From NCBI GenBank assembly GCA_037042915.1, contig CM073195.1, positions 2,604,001-2,668,000 of the forward strand: a stretch of DNA of 64,000 nt, in the 5' to 3' direction. Of this stretch, positions 34,983-46,282 are shown in pieces (the stretch's first letter is position 1; the number at the start of each line of letters is the position of its first letter). The stretch comes from Auricularia sp. M13. Taxonomy: Eukaryota > Basidiomycota > Agaricomycetes > Auriculariales > Auriculariaceae. Made by a program: the position numbers and the translations under genes. Under the pieces are notes generated by a model. It did not search any database and was not told the DNA's origin. It worked only from the letters and a program-made list of their open reading frames with translations.

Positions 34983-36078
34983 CGGAAACAACCTACTGAT
35001 ATTTCTGTTTGGGATTTTTTTTGGTTGGGACACTAGCATGGGCATTTTGGACACTCAGACACTTTCTTGGACCTTTCTTCCCTCGCATTCACTCATTCAC
35101 TCGCATTCACGACCGCAGTCCCTCCTGACTTGCATAACTGCAAGAGGTTTTTTGTGACATAAACTACTGCACATTAGTATTCCTGCCTCCAAAACACGAA
35201 CACCATGGACAAGAAGAGCGATCACACCGTGCCTGCGAGCAAATAGGTGCAGACTACACTGTACAGTACTGTAGTGCAGATTCCTGATTGCAGGTGTGCC
35301 TGTGCAGATCTCACTGCTGGGAACCATGATTTTTCCGAGCTCATGGAATAGGTCAAATTTTGCAAGGCTTGGAAAACTCTGTTCAAGATTCCACATTTTG
35401 CGAAGCCACAACCATTTGGGCCCTTACCGATGGCAAAAGTTCAAAATTTCCGAAACTCGGAGAATTGACCCGGATTGTCCGAATCAGGCACAACATTGAA
35501 TTTTGCGAACCGTAAAAGCCGCCTGAGCCGGAATTTTGCGAACACAAACATCCTGTTATGTCCGTCGCCGGGAAAATCCTGCGGGCTTCTCCGAGTTTCG
35601 GAAATTTTAAACTTCTGCCATCAGTAAGGGCCCAAATGGTTGTGGCTTCGCAAAATGTGGAATCTTGAACAGACTTTTCCAAGCCTTGCAAAATTTGACC
35701 TATTCCATGAGCTCGGAAAAATCATGGTTTCCAGCAGTGTCTATTAGAAGTTTGCACGGATCGCCCGATCGTCCTTTTTGCACCGGCATTCGGTCCGGCC
35801 TCCGCGTTCTCGCAATGGCAGGCATCGAACGACATTGGGTAAGTAGTACAGCTCCCCCCGCCGGAATACAATTCTTACCGAAGGCCCTATTGGGGTCTGT
35901 GGCGTACCAGCTGACGAATGCGCGGCCTGAGAAGCCCTGAACGCTCGTCACCGACTGAACGCAAGAAGCAGCCTGACGGCGCTCCGAGCACCTGGCCCTG
36001 CTATAACAGCCTCACTGAGTGAGCGGGGCACTCGTCTTATCGTGCACCCTCGCACTCGTCACTGGGACTAGACGCAGT
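34983..36078. other. Intergenic, mostly a MITE
   Basis: Apart from the foldback element at 35312-35739 there is only AT-rich flank. No gene is seen. Confidence 0.6.
35312..35739. mobile_element. CACTA-type MITE with long terminal inverted repeats
   Basis: The left end CACTGCTGGGAACCATGA is mirrored at the right end as TCATGGTTTCCAGCAGTG. The match continues inward for roughly 130-140 bases on each side (for example GCTCATGGAATAGGTCAAAT, and a GGGCCCTTAC block mirrored by GTAAGGGCCC). Both sides are flanked by TCT (35309-35311 and 35740-35742), a 3-bp target duplication. CACTG ends with a 3-bp duplication fit the CACTA/EnSpm superfamily. At about 428 bp with no coding capacity it is non-autonomous. 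The arms are still well matched, so the insertion is fairly young. Confidence 0.85.
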
Positions 36079-38596
36079 ATGGCCGAGACCGAAGCGAGCT
36101 ACGAGGGCGTTCCTGTGTCGCAGCTCTTCGCGGATGAGAAGGCCGGCTGGCGAGGGTGAGATTCAGTTGCTAGAGGCCATATGGCATATGGCATCTCCTT
36201 GCGACGATATCGAAGCCCTTTGCTGAGGTTGTGCCGCCCAGCTACGTCGAATGGGAGAAATACCCCGAGAAGAAACGCATCGCGGCGGAGCTGATGAAGC
36301 ACGCCAAACTCACGCCGCCGCCCGGTGCGTGCGAGCGGGTCGAGATGCGGTTTCACTGAAATCTGAGCCATTTCCGCTTTCGCTTTTTGCTTGTGCCGGC
36401 AGAGTTTCAGTTCGCACCGCTCCCGAGGACGAACCCGGTGCTCGTGGGCCACCGCTGGAAGGAAGAGCATGAGGTGAGGCGCCGTGACGGACCCATCTCA
36501 TTTACATGCACCTGAACTGATTCAACGCGTGAAACATCATGGTACTATAGCACCTCGGCCTGAAGCGCATCGTCGACTACAGCTGGGAGACGGTGCAGCG
36601 CGAGAAGGCGAACATGATCCACCTGCTCGACTTCCCCTACAACGGCGAGACGCGGCACGAGAACCTCACGACGAAGATCACCGAGAACAAACACCATTTG
36701 TGGGTTCTCTGAGTTCTCAGCGCAATCAGGGTGCTGACCGCGGGCCCAGCGTCCGTAACCATGGCGGGATCCCGGATATCGACGAGGACGCGTTCACACT
36801 GGAGATCAGTACGTGCTGCACGCCGCGGCCGGCGGGATATCGCGTGCAAGTCGTTAATTGATGGACAGGCGGGCTGGTGAACACGCCTGTACAGCTCAAA
36901 CTGTCCGACCTCAAGGACCCGAGCAAGTTCCCGTGAGTGGCTGTGGCGGATAGGCCGCGGATGATGCATGATGAATGACCGTGGCGGATTCCGAACAGGC
37001 AGACGGAAGTCACGGTGACGCTGCAGTGCTCGGGCACGCGGCGCATCGAGCAGATCAACGAGTACCCCGGCGAGGGCGACGAGGTGCGCATCCACGGGTT
37101 GCCCGAAGTCGCGCAGTAGGAATGAAGAAGGCTAATCCGTCGAGCGCGGCAGCTGATCAACGCGCCGTGGGGCGAGGGCGCGATGTGAGTTCGCAGTTCG
37201 AAGTGGCGGCGACGCTGACGCCGCTGGAAGTGGGACGGCCGTGTACCGCGGCGTGGCGCTCAAGAAGGTGCTGAAGCTCGCGTGCGGCGGGGTGCAGCCC
37301 GGGTGCGAGCACCTGGAGTTCATCGGCGCCGACACCTACTTCAAGCGAGTATCCGTCTCCTCCACTCCAGCCCGTCAGATAACCATCGTCGCAGGAAGGG
37401 CCACCTGTTCAACTACGCCGTCTCCGCGCCGTACCGGAAGGTCCGCGCGAACAGGGGCGAAGAGGTCCGAGTAGAATCCAACTCGTGCGGCGAAGGTGGA
37501 CTGAAAAACGCCCGTGTACTGAAGGTTTTGCTGGCGTGGGAAATGAACGGGCAGCCGCTGCCCAAGATCCACGGGGCGCCGCTGCGCGTCGTCGTCGCGG
37601 GCTACATCGGCGCGCGGTCGACCAAGTGGGTGTACCGCATCAACGCGCTGCCGCACGCGTCGCTCGGCCCTGTGCAGCGCCAGGAGTATCTGTACTACAC
37701 GTCGCAGGTGCGCCATTCTTCAGTCGTCCAGAGCACGCGTTGTTGAAGGATTTGGTGGTGAGTAGATCGGCAAGCAGAACGCGAAGTACTCGAACGGCTT
37801 TCCCATCGGGCAGATGCCCGTCTCGTGCGTGCTCGTCCTGTCCTCGGTGTCCTTGCATAGCACTGACTGTGTCGTTGGGTAGGAGTGCCATTCTGTGAGC
37901 CCGGTAGCGACTGCGATGAGGGATGCTAAATGTTAGACTGCCACTACAGGCAGCCGTTGACGAAGACGGTGGTGATCCACGACGGCAAGATCAAGCTGAG
38001 CGGCTGGGCGTACTCGGGCGGCGGGAACTGGGTCGAGCGCGTGGAGGTGTCTCCTGACGGGTGCGCGATGACACTCTGGCCAATGCCCTTGCTGCAGAGG
38101 ACATGTGTGGTACCAGGTGCCGCCGGAGAACCTCACCGAGAAGGTACAGTACGCCCGAGCCGCGATGCGCAGACCGACTGAGACCGTCTGAACCGCAGCA
38201 CTACCACGCGTGGCGGCTGTGGCACGTGGAGGTGCCCGTGGACGCGGAGGGCTGGCTCGAGTTCTGCGTGCGCACGTGGGACTCGAGCTGCAACACCGAG
38301 CCGACCTACGTGCGCTCCGCCTGGAAGTGAGCACTGAGCGCCATAGCCCTTTCCTCCCGCGCTGGCTGAGTGCTGATGGGTGCGGCAGCTGGGACCTGCA
38401 CGTCACGTCGTCGGCGCACCGCATCAAGCTGTACAGCGTCAACCGGGCGCGGCGCGCCACGCAGGAGCGCCTCGCGCTTATCGAGCGGCACGGCCTGCAG
38501 TTTGAGCCGCTCACGATGCCGCTGACGTTTGCGCTCGAGGACGCGGAGGAGTACGAGAAGGCCAGAGAGAAGTACCCGCGCGAGCCGCGCTCGTGA
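36079..38596 (+). CDS. Sulfite oxidase (molybdenum cofactor enzyme)
   Basis: A gene of many short exons split by small introns. Readable pieces in order: MAETEASYEGVPVSQLFADE, VEWEKYPEKKRIAAELMKHA, EFQFAPLPRTNPVLVGHRW, MIHLLDFPYNGETRHENL, HFVRNHGGIPDIDEDAF, TLQCSGTRRIEQINEYPGEG (the Cys that ligates Mo, about 37027), LINAPWGEGAIGTAVYRGVA, CEHLEFIGADTYFKR, LLAWEMNGQPLPKIHGAPLR, GYIGARSTKWVYRI, VQRQEYLYY, FPIGQMPVSSAI, KIKLSGWAYSGGGNWVERVE, HVWYQVPPENL, WNWDLHVTSSAHRIKLYSVN. This is the two-domain Moco plus dimerisation layout without a cytochrome b5 domain, as in plant-type sulfite oxidases. It oxidises sulfite to sulfate, detoxifying sulfite from sulfur amino-acid breakdown. All visible splices keep frame. 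Confidence 0.9.
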
Positions 38597-38857
38597 GTCC
38601 TAAAGCTGGAAATTATGCCAATGTGCAACCATGCTGCCCATTCTGAAACCATGTGAAAGAATTGTTCAGTATTGCGGCTTGCTATTGTAGGCCGTTCGGT
38701 GTGACTGTCGCTGTGCAGCGGAGAACGAGGTTGACGTCAGAAGCCAAGCGTGCAAAAATGTTGAAGCCGCGGCGGTGCAAGCGATCCTTCTTCTCCTTCG
38801 CCGTTGCCCAGCCCGTTGCACATCCTTTCCCTTTCCCCCAGCACCCACCCAAGAGCC

Positions 38858-39516
38858 ATGTCCGCCGCCGTCGTCGAGAAGCAGCTCCCCGCCGTGCTCG
38901 CCATGAGCGTCCACAACCCGCCGCCGGCTCGCGCCCACGCCCACTGCGCATGCCATTCCAGCCGCCGCCGCCGCACCGCGCTCGTCGGCGCGGCCATCGC
39001 GTTCGTCACGCTGCTGGTCGTGCTGGGGCTCTCCCTGACGGACCCCTCCGTCGGCGCCGACGCGCTCTTCAACGGCGGGTGGAAGGATGGCTCGCTGCTG
39101 CGGCGCCAGGCCGACAACGGCACGGGCTCGGACACCCCGTTCGTGAGGAACAAGCGTGCGCATTCGCCCCCGAATTCACTGGCTGTCGGGCGTCGCTGAC
39201 CCGCGGCTAGTGTACCTGATCGTCATCTTTGTCGGCCTGTTCCTCTGCCTCGTCGCCGCCGTCATGCTCGCCGCCTGGTGCTGCCGCGGCGCGTTCGAGA
39301 ACCCGCTCTGCTGCCCGTATGCCGCTGTCGCACTGCCCTGCGCGCTACCAAAGACGCTGACACCCGCTGTGTGCCCAGGTGTTACTGCTGCGCATTGTGT
39401 GGCGGTCTCGGTGCGTCCAGCCTCCTCCCTCGGACGAAAGCTCACCCTGCTCTCCAGCCTGCATCGAGTGCATCAGCTGCGGCCTCTGTGCCGAGGCGGC
39501 CGACCAATTCGTCTGA
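38858..39516 (+). CDS. Small membrane protein with Cys-rich cytosolic tail
   Basis: Exons 38858-39155, 39211-39316, 39379-39410 and 39458-39516 give 164 residues. Two hydrophobic segments are seen: TALVGAAIAFVTLLVVLGLS (about residues 42-61) and LYLIVIFVGLFLCLVAAVML (about 100-119). Between them is a roughly 40-residue loop with LLRRQADNGTGSD, which contains a dibasic site and an NGT glycosylation site. After the second helix come WCCRGAFENPLCCPCYCC, ALCGG and ACIECISCGLCAEAADQF, about 13 cysteines in 45 residues. The tail could bind metal or be palmitoylated. I do not recognise the family. It converges with another Cys-rich membrane protein gene 190 bp downstream on the opposite strand. Confidence 0.7.
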
Positions 39517-39706
39517 GCGCGCTCGCAACTGCAGGTTTGCGATCTTCGGACAGACTGTACTACTGTACGAACTCTTCACGACTCTTGGACCCACCCTGCC
39601 AGCAATAGATACCCAGAGCGTTTTTTTGTAAGAAGTGTCCAGCCGTCCCGCAAAGCAGATCCTGTAATAGTCCGTATACGCAAACGATATATACAAAAGC
39701 CAGAGT

Positions 39707-40380
39707 CTACTCGCCGGCCACAGTCCGTCGCCAGCGGTCGATGGCCTTCTCGCGGCCCTTGGTGAGCGGGGGTGGGGCAGGCCGCGGCTCGCCCTCGCCG
39801 AAGATGTCGGCGAACGCGCGGTCGGTGGGGTCGCTGAGCGTGCGCTCGTGCGCCGGCTCTGGCGGCGCTCGGCGCTCGGCCGCCTCGGAGCGCGTCCGCG
39901 AGTGCGAGGGCGAGTGCGCGCGGGCGGCGCGCTCGGGCACTTGCAGCCGGTCTCGATGTGTATGCGCGCGGGCGGCGGCGGCGGCGGCGGCGAGGGCGAG
40001 GAGCGGTGCGAGCTGGGCGCGGGCGTCGGCACGCGCATCTCGCGCGCCTCGTACGACGGCGCGCGATGCTGCTGCACGAAGTCGTCGCCGAGCGCCTGCA
40101 TCTCGAGGTCGGGCGGGCGCTCGGCCTTGGTGCCCCAGCGCCCGCGCGAGGTCACGTACAGCCAGTGCGCGGGGCCGAGCTGGAGGAACGCGACGGCGGG
40201 ATGGGGTGGCCGCGGGCGGCCGCAGCAGCAGCAGCAGCAGCACTGGCAGTCGCCGCACGGGTTCCATTGCGGGTGCTGGCACATGATCCAGCAGAAGCCG
40301 ACGAAGAGGAAGAAGAGCAGCACGCCGACCACAGCGCCCGCTAAGTTACCAATGTGTCTCGTCAGCGCCGCATACTCCAT
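39707..40380 (-). CDS. Membrane protein with poly-Cys motif and disordered tail
   Basis: From the start at 40380 the protein begins MEYAALTRHIGNLAGAVVGV, runs into one membrane helix (VLLFFLFVGFCWIMC) and then HPQWNPCGDCQCCCCCCCGR, seven or more Cys in a row encoded by (CTG/TGC) repeats. A PPDLEMQALGDDFVQQH segment, a Pro-rich stretch and a charged end (DRAFADIFGEGEPRP, REKAIDRWRRTVAGE) follow. An upstream piece (about 40383-40517) would encode a signal-peptide-like MRAVALLVLSLSAAARAYS with a KR site, but no intron joins it in frame. One G appears missing near 39947; with it the coding length from 40380 is divisible by three (224 residues). Function unknown; the Cys block suggests palmitoylation or metal binding. 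Confidence 0.55.
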
Positions 40381-40713
40381 ACTGTTGGGCAGGCGCACTC
40401 GCCTGTGTCTGCCGCCGTGCGCTTGACGAGCCGGTGTGTATGCGTGCCATCGTGCAGGCGGCTGTATGCGCGTGCGGCGGCGCTGAGGGAGAGAACGAGC
40501 AGCGCGACGGCCCGCATCGCGTGCCACTAGAACAGAGAGACTACTAGGAAGAGTGGGACGGTGGCATTCTGCGCAGCCCGTCCTGAACTTTGCGCAGCTG
40601 TGCCCGTCCTTCTGTGACGGAGGCAAGCGCGAATCGCGATAGGCGCGGTGGTCGAGTACAAACAGCGCTGCCGGAGCCTTTGACTCAGCCTCCCTGCCAG
40701 TGCATGTGGCAAA

Positions 40714-41227
40714 ATGGATAGCGCAGAGTTCCACGCCCTCGTGAGTGGCAACAAACGAGTACCGCGACGCGCTCAAGTCAAAGCACAGGCGTACAACATC
40801 ATCCGCCAAATTCCTTTCGGGAGGGTCACATCCTACGGTTAGTCTGCGCGAGTTTCAGTTGACATCCGCTGGACGCCACGCCCAGGCCACATCGCAAAGC
40901 TCATGGGGATGCCCGGGCACTCGCGCCACGTCGGCCAAGGCAAGTCTACCCATCACTCACAATACAATAGCCTGAGTATATGCAGCATTGAAATTCCTCC
41001 CGCCCGGCACCGACGTGCCGTGGCAACGCGTCGTCTCCTCGTCCGGCGCAATCTCCTCGCGTGGCCCAGGGACAGACGGCGCCCAGCGCCAGCGTGACGC
41101 CCTGGAGGCCGAGGGCGTCGACGTCACCGTCGGCCGCACGGGCGAGCTGCTCGTCTCGCTCGCCGCTTTTGGCTGGTTCCCCGCTTCTGTAAATCCCAAT
41201 ATCAACGTCGACGGTGGGGACGAATGA
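40714..41227 (+). CDS. atl1: Alkyltransferase-like (ATL) DNA repair protein
   Basis: Exons 40714-40740, 40789-40837, 40886-40939 and 40986-41227 give 123 residues. The O6-alkylguanine-DNA alkyltransferase DNA-binding fold is clear: IIRQIPFGRVTSYGHIAKLM, GHSRHVGQALKFLP, DVPWQRVVSSSGAISSRG and QRQRDALEAEGVDV. The reactive Cys of true alkyltransferases (PCHRV) is Trp here (PWQRV), as in S. pombe Atl1. ATL proteins cannot repair the base themselves; they bind and bend O6-alkylguanine sites and hand them to nucleotide excision repair. The third intron (40940-40985) begins with GC instead of GT; all phases agree only with that donor. Confidence 0.92.
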
Positions 41228-41477
41228 GACGTTGAAAACTTGAAGGGGTCATTTATGTATGGCCGAGTCTATCGTCGGCCGCCGTGCGTTAGCAAACATG
41301 TTCGTTCGATTGCAAAGGGGTCCAGAGTGAGATATTGCGACGGGAAAGACTACACGAATACGTCTACAGCTTGAGCACGCAGTTCATCTTAATGGCTAGA
41401 GATCAAAAATCGACGTGGAAAGCACGAGTGAGGGAAATGTTGTGGAGGAGTCGAGCGAGCAGGGAACACAGAGACGA

Positions 41478-44400
41478 TTAGCGAACAAGCCGGTCGAGAT
41501 TGGCGGGGATCTGTGCAGAGCAAGGCGACGTGAGATCCAGACAACGCCGGAACAGTGCACGTACAGTCCAGTTGTGCGTCCGCGCAGCACGTTTGTAGCC
41601 TTCCAGCGCCTCGCTGATGTCGTATGGGCTGCGCGCATAAATCAGCTGCAGAACCACAGAAAGACGCCAATACGAACACGTTCCAGTTCTGCGCAAGTCG
41701 CGCAGGCCGCGGGTCCAGGTTCGAGATCGCGAGCTTGATCTGGAGCAGGATGGCAGCGATGCTGTAGCTTGGCAGCCAGCCTGAGAACCATAATGTAAGG
41801 ACCAGGGCACACTCAAAGACGGAGGAGAACGCACCATCGGCGACAAGCAAGTCCATGCATATGGAGCCGCCTGAATTAGATTGAGTACGACATAACAGGA
41901 CATTCAATTAACACCCACCGCCAGTAACGTGACCACCACCGCCCTACAATAGCAATGAATACCAGTGAAATGACAGCGATCAAAGATACAGACCTGGATA
42001 AACGGCAAGAGACGAGGCTTGATAATACGGAAGAACGGCGGCGCGTGCGGGAATGTCGACGGGAACCGAACCTCGAACAACAAAGAGTTGACGCCCCTGC
42101 GGAGAGGGGTCAGCCACACACAGCGCCGTCAACTCATCAAGTTATTAACTTCTCCTTCATGTCCTTGGCCAGGGGTAAGTCTGGGTCAAACGAATGCATC
42201 TCGACCATCCACCTAGACACGCGTCAAAGACCAACAGCGCTGCACAAACCAGACGATACGCACTGAAAGAGATTATCGGACATCAAGCTCGGCGGCATGT
42301 ACCACCCAAGCTCGTCCAGCCGCGTGGCAGCTTCCTGCTCCTTCAGCATCGTGCGCAACTCGCGCTGCACGGCCATAGTCGCCGACGACGACGCGTCCGT
42401 CGGCGGCGGCAAGATGCGATACGTCGAGGGGTCGACCCATGCTTCGTTGTGCACCTGCAGTTGCGTTAGGAACCGGAACCACGCGCAGGAACCACGACGG
42501 GACGCACCCAGTCAGGACTGAGATTGAGATTGACAGGGGAGCCCGCACAGTCACAGTGGCCGTCGACGCAGACTGCGACACCGCACCCGCAGGCGGGGCG
42601 TCGCCGGCCGCGAAGATCTTCACATCCTCCTCGTCGAACACCTGCTCCTTCATCTCCGAGCGCCGCGTCTCGACCAGCCGCTGGAGTTTGTGCTGCTGCT
42701 CGGGGATCTGCACGACCTTCGAGTTGAGCACGAGCGGGTGTTGCGGATCCAGCTTCAAGAACTGCGGCGCCTGCTGCGACCGCGCGTTGCTGGTGTCCGG
42801 CTGGGGCGGCAGGCCGTACGCGGACGGCGAGTAGCCTGCGGTCGCCACCAGGAGGTAGCGCGTGATGATCCACGACGTCTCCGCAACGACGAAGTAAGGG
42901 CTGTTTCGATACCTAGAATCAAGGAATAAGCAACCCCCGCCGCATTGGCGAAAAGGCGACATACAAATTGGTCGGGCAAGTTGACGATTTCAGCCAGTGC
43001 AACACATGCCGTTGGACACATGGCGCTGTTCTTCCACTTGCAGTTGCCTGGCATTTGTGAGTGGGATGGCCACCTTAAGCTCAGAAATATTCACCTCGAG
43101 CAGCATATGTACCCATGGAGATCGAGCCGTCCTTGGCAAAATAGACACCTACGAGACCTCAGACTTTTGCATGTATGGGATGAACTACCACCAACCGTGA
43201 CCATAAGCGCGGCCGTGCAGAGGAGCCCGCAACTGCAGGCCTTCTCGAATGATCTGCGAAATCGTGAGCTGGTGTATCCCACAAGGATCAACATCAACCA
43301 ACACTATGCCAGTTTCGCAGCGGGCTGCCATGGAATGCCTGTGAGACGTATGAGTTTGGCATAGAACCTTTAACGAAGGGCAAAAGCGAACATAGAGCGA
43401 TGGATATCTCGCTGCATTCGCGTCCGACTGCATGGCCAAATCGACATTCGTCTTGAACCGCGCCTCCGCGTCCGGCGCACCGACGCTGAACCGGAACTGA
43501 CGCCAAGTCTTGTCTGCGAGAATGTGTAAATAAACGTGGCGTCCGGCCCGAACCCTAGCTGAAGCACGCACCAATATTATGTACCATGTCGTCTTCGTCC
43601 TGAATCTCCTCCAAATACGCCGTGCAAGATGCAATGGCCCTATCCAGGAGGAATGTTTGTGAGCAGCGCCGACATCTCCCAAGTTCAGCCAAGTCGTACA
43701 TACCAACGGAATACGCTCCATGCAGCGGGCAAGATATTAGGGTCCATCTTCGACAACCTCAGCTTGCCCTTCCCGCGCGCCTTATCCAGATACTTCTTCA
43801 TATCGGCAATAGCAGGCAGCGAGTCGAGCAGCTGCACCACAGCCGCTCGCTGATAGTCCAAGGGCAGCATGTCGAAGTCCACCAAGCCATCAGGCCCGGG
43901 CGCTGGGACGTCCGCGTGCTGCTGCTGCAGCGCGGGCTGCGCGTACGGCGCCGGGACGACGCCGCCGCCGGCACGACCATGTGGCCCGCCCAGGCCGGCG
44001 CGCCGACCGCCTTGATGCCCTGCGGCGGGACGGGCACGCGCAGGCCCATGCCGATGGGCAGCCCGTGCTCCAGCTGGCCCTCGTAGCACGAGACGTATGT
44101 CAGGCTGACCAGCAGATCGACGACCTCCGTGTTCGCCTCGACTTCATACTGCGACAACGACAAGTCGTCAATGACAAAAAAACACGCATAAATTGGAACG
44201 GCCGCGCACCTCAATACTGGGCCCGAAGTTGAGCGAGTAGTACTGGTACGTGCACAGCTTGTCCGAGCAGACGTAGGGCTTGAGCGCCTCGTAATCTGAC
44301 TCGATCCGTCTATGGCAGACAAGACAGAAACGCGTGCACATCTGCCACAAAACGGTGAGCTGAGCACGGACAGATTGTAAGAAGAACACACCGCCAGACG

Positions 44401-46143
44401 CCGCACAAGGTAGCAGATGGCTATCAAGAGCAAGTTGAGATGCTGAGAGTCCTCGCGGTCGCGAATGGGATCTGGGGGAAGGTTGTACTTCCGGGCCACA
44501 GCCTGCTCGTCCTTGTCGGCCTGCACCAAATCCTACAACACGTTTCAGCTGTATGCACAGTTCGCCAACGGCCGGACGAACCATTCTGTAGTAGTTGTAC
44601 AGTTCCTCTGCCGGACGCTGCATCTTGTCGCACTTCCAGTGCAACAGCTCTGCACCAGCCCAACCCAGCCCGAACTTCAAGCGTAATCTCACGATCGCCA
44701 ACAATTGTTGGTCCAGCAGAGAATCGAGACTGGAGCTCAGACTGAAGCGCTCGAAAGCATTATGGTCCACCGGCATTGCCGCCAAACGCTCGCGCTCTCG
44801 TTGTTGAGCGCGGAGCTCTTGCTCCCACGGATCCAGGTCAGGATCGAATACTTCAGGCTCGAGTTCGACGTCCGCTTCGAGATCGTCGTCCTTGAGGGCA
44901 AAGTTCTTCACGGCATGGGTCACAGATGCAGGACTGGGCTTGTATTGCGGCGACAGGCCCACGTGGAAGCGCAAGTTAGCCACACCCAGGACACTACCAT
45001 CCGCGGCAATGGCTGGCCAGCGAGCATGCAGTCCAGAGATTATGAGGGTCAGATGGCGCGAAGCAGACAAGAGACGGCGGTCCCAGGCTACTAAAGCGCG
45101 GGTTGGGACATTGAGGTTCAGAACCGGGACCGAAACCGAGAGGACGAAATCGTCGCCGCCGAACCGCAGTAAACCCGGCTGGAAACCCGCCGCGACGACC
45201 TCAAGGAAATCGCTAGAGTGTGTGAACAAGACAGCAGGGGGAACAAGACGCGTGAATGTGGCGCACCGTTTTAGCGCAGCCTGTATAGCTGCATCGTCTG
45301 GGCCGCTGTTTTGTGTGATGAACATGTAATCCTCGTCGTAAGCCCTCTATGCCCTCGACGCCGGCCTCGCTGCCGTCATCCTGGAGCGACCAGTGGCTGT
45401 CTTCGTCCTGGCCAGTCTGACCGGCGGCGGCAAGCGCCAGGCTGCGCAGGATACGCGTCAAGGTGACGTCGAGAGGCTTGGACGGATAGGCGCCGATCGC
45501 CTCGACGACGGGCAGCAGGTCTGGGGGATGTCGTCGAGGGCGAAGCAGATGTAACTGTGATCGTTCGGATAGGACGAGGTGTCTGGCGCGGCGTCAGAGA
45601 TCGCACGCGCGCGGGGCCGGCGTCACGCACCGGTCACGGTCAGGCTGAGCGAGGTGAGCGTGGCGCCGTCGTGGATGACGCGAAACTCGACGGAGCCCTC
45701 CTCGTCGCCCTGGCGCAGGCCTGGGTGGCGGGCGCGCAGCAGCCACCACGGTCAGCCACAAATCGGAGGGCGCGGGCGGCGGGGGGCACTGACCTTTGAG
45801 GCGCATGCCGTCGACGTCGAAGCCCTTGTTCACTGCGGCCTTGAGGTCGCCGACGTCGGCGAGGAAGCGCTTGCGGCCGCGCAGGATGGGCGTCGCCTTG
45901 GGGGTGGGCATGGGCGGCTCTGGCGCTGCGTCGTAGTCGTCTGTGTCCATGTAGTCACCGTCGTCGTTGTCCATGGGCGCTGCGGGGCTGGCGCTGGCTG
46001 TCTGTGGAAGAAAGGAAAGAGAGTTGAGAGCGGAACGCGGCCGCCACAAGCAGCCCCAGGACGGGCGTTACTCTGCGGACCTTTTGCTTCTTGCTCGCCG
46101 TGCGGGCGCTGTCGTCTGGCTCGGCGTGGCGGGTGCGGCGCAT
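41478..46143 (-). CDS. PARP-like domain fused to a UBE2Q-type ubiquitin E2
   Basis: A long multi-exon gene, start MRRTRHAEPDDSARTASKKQ at 46143, stop at 41478. Order: an acidic N-terminus (MDTDDYD); a UBE2Q/RWD-like region (GSVEFRVIHDGATLTSLSL, YPNDHSYICFALDDIPQ); a helical middle (DPWEQELRAQQRERERLA, EELYNYYR); CLVCHRRIESDYEALKPYVC with YQYYSLNFGPSIE; then a PARP catalytic domain (HGSPLRNWHS, GRAYGHGVYFA, KDGSISMGTYAA); and finally the UBC fold (MAVQRELRTMLKEQEA, DELGWYMPPSLMSDNLFQW, FPSTFPHAPPFFRI, GGGSICMDLLVADGWLPSYS with the active Cys). PARP-E2 fusions are known in fungi. The protein could couple ADP-ribosylation with ubiquitin transfer. The HG and Y motifs are present; the third PARP residue (Glu in poly-ADP-ribosylating members) is not obvious, hinting at mono-ADP-ribosylation or binding. 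Two single-base indels appear near 45343 and 45518. Confidence 0.82.
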
Positions 46144-46282
46144 CGGAGTGCGGCCTACGAGTCGTAATTAGAGGGACATGCGCACTGAATTGTGGCTCAA
46201 CTCCGCCGCGGCCGCCATCTCTGCTTACCTCCATCTGCGCGCTCCGTGCGCCCTCTGTCACTCTTTTCCCCGTCACCCTCCG

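Noticed and set aside
39442-40809. 455-codon minus-strand open frame
   Set aside because: Only the middle (helix plus Cys block) is real; the ends are out-of-frame translation past the apparent indel near 39947 and of upstream non-coding sequence.
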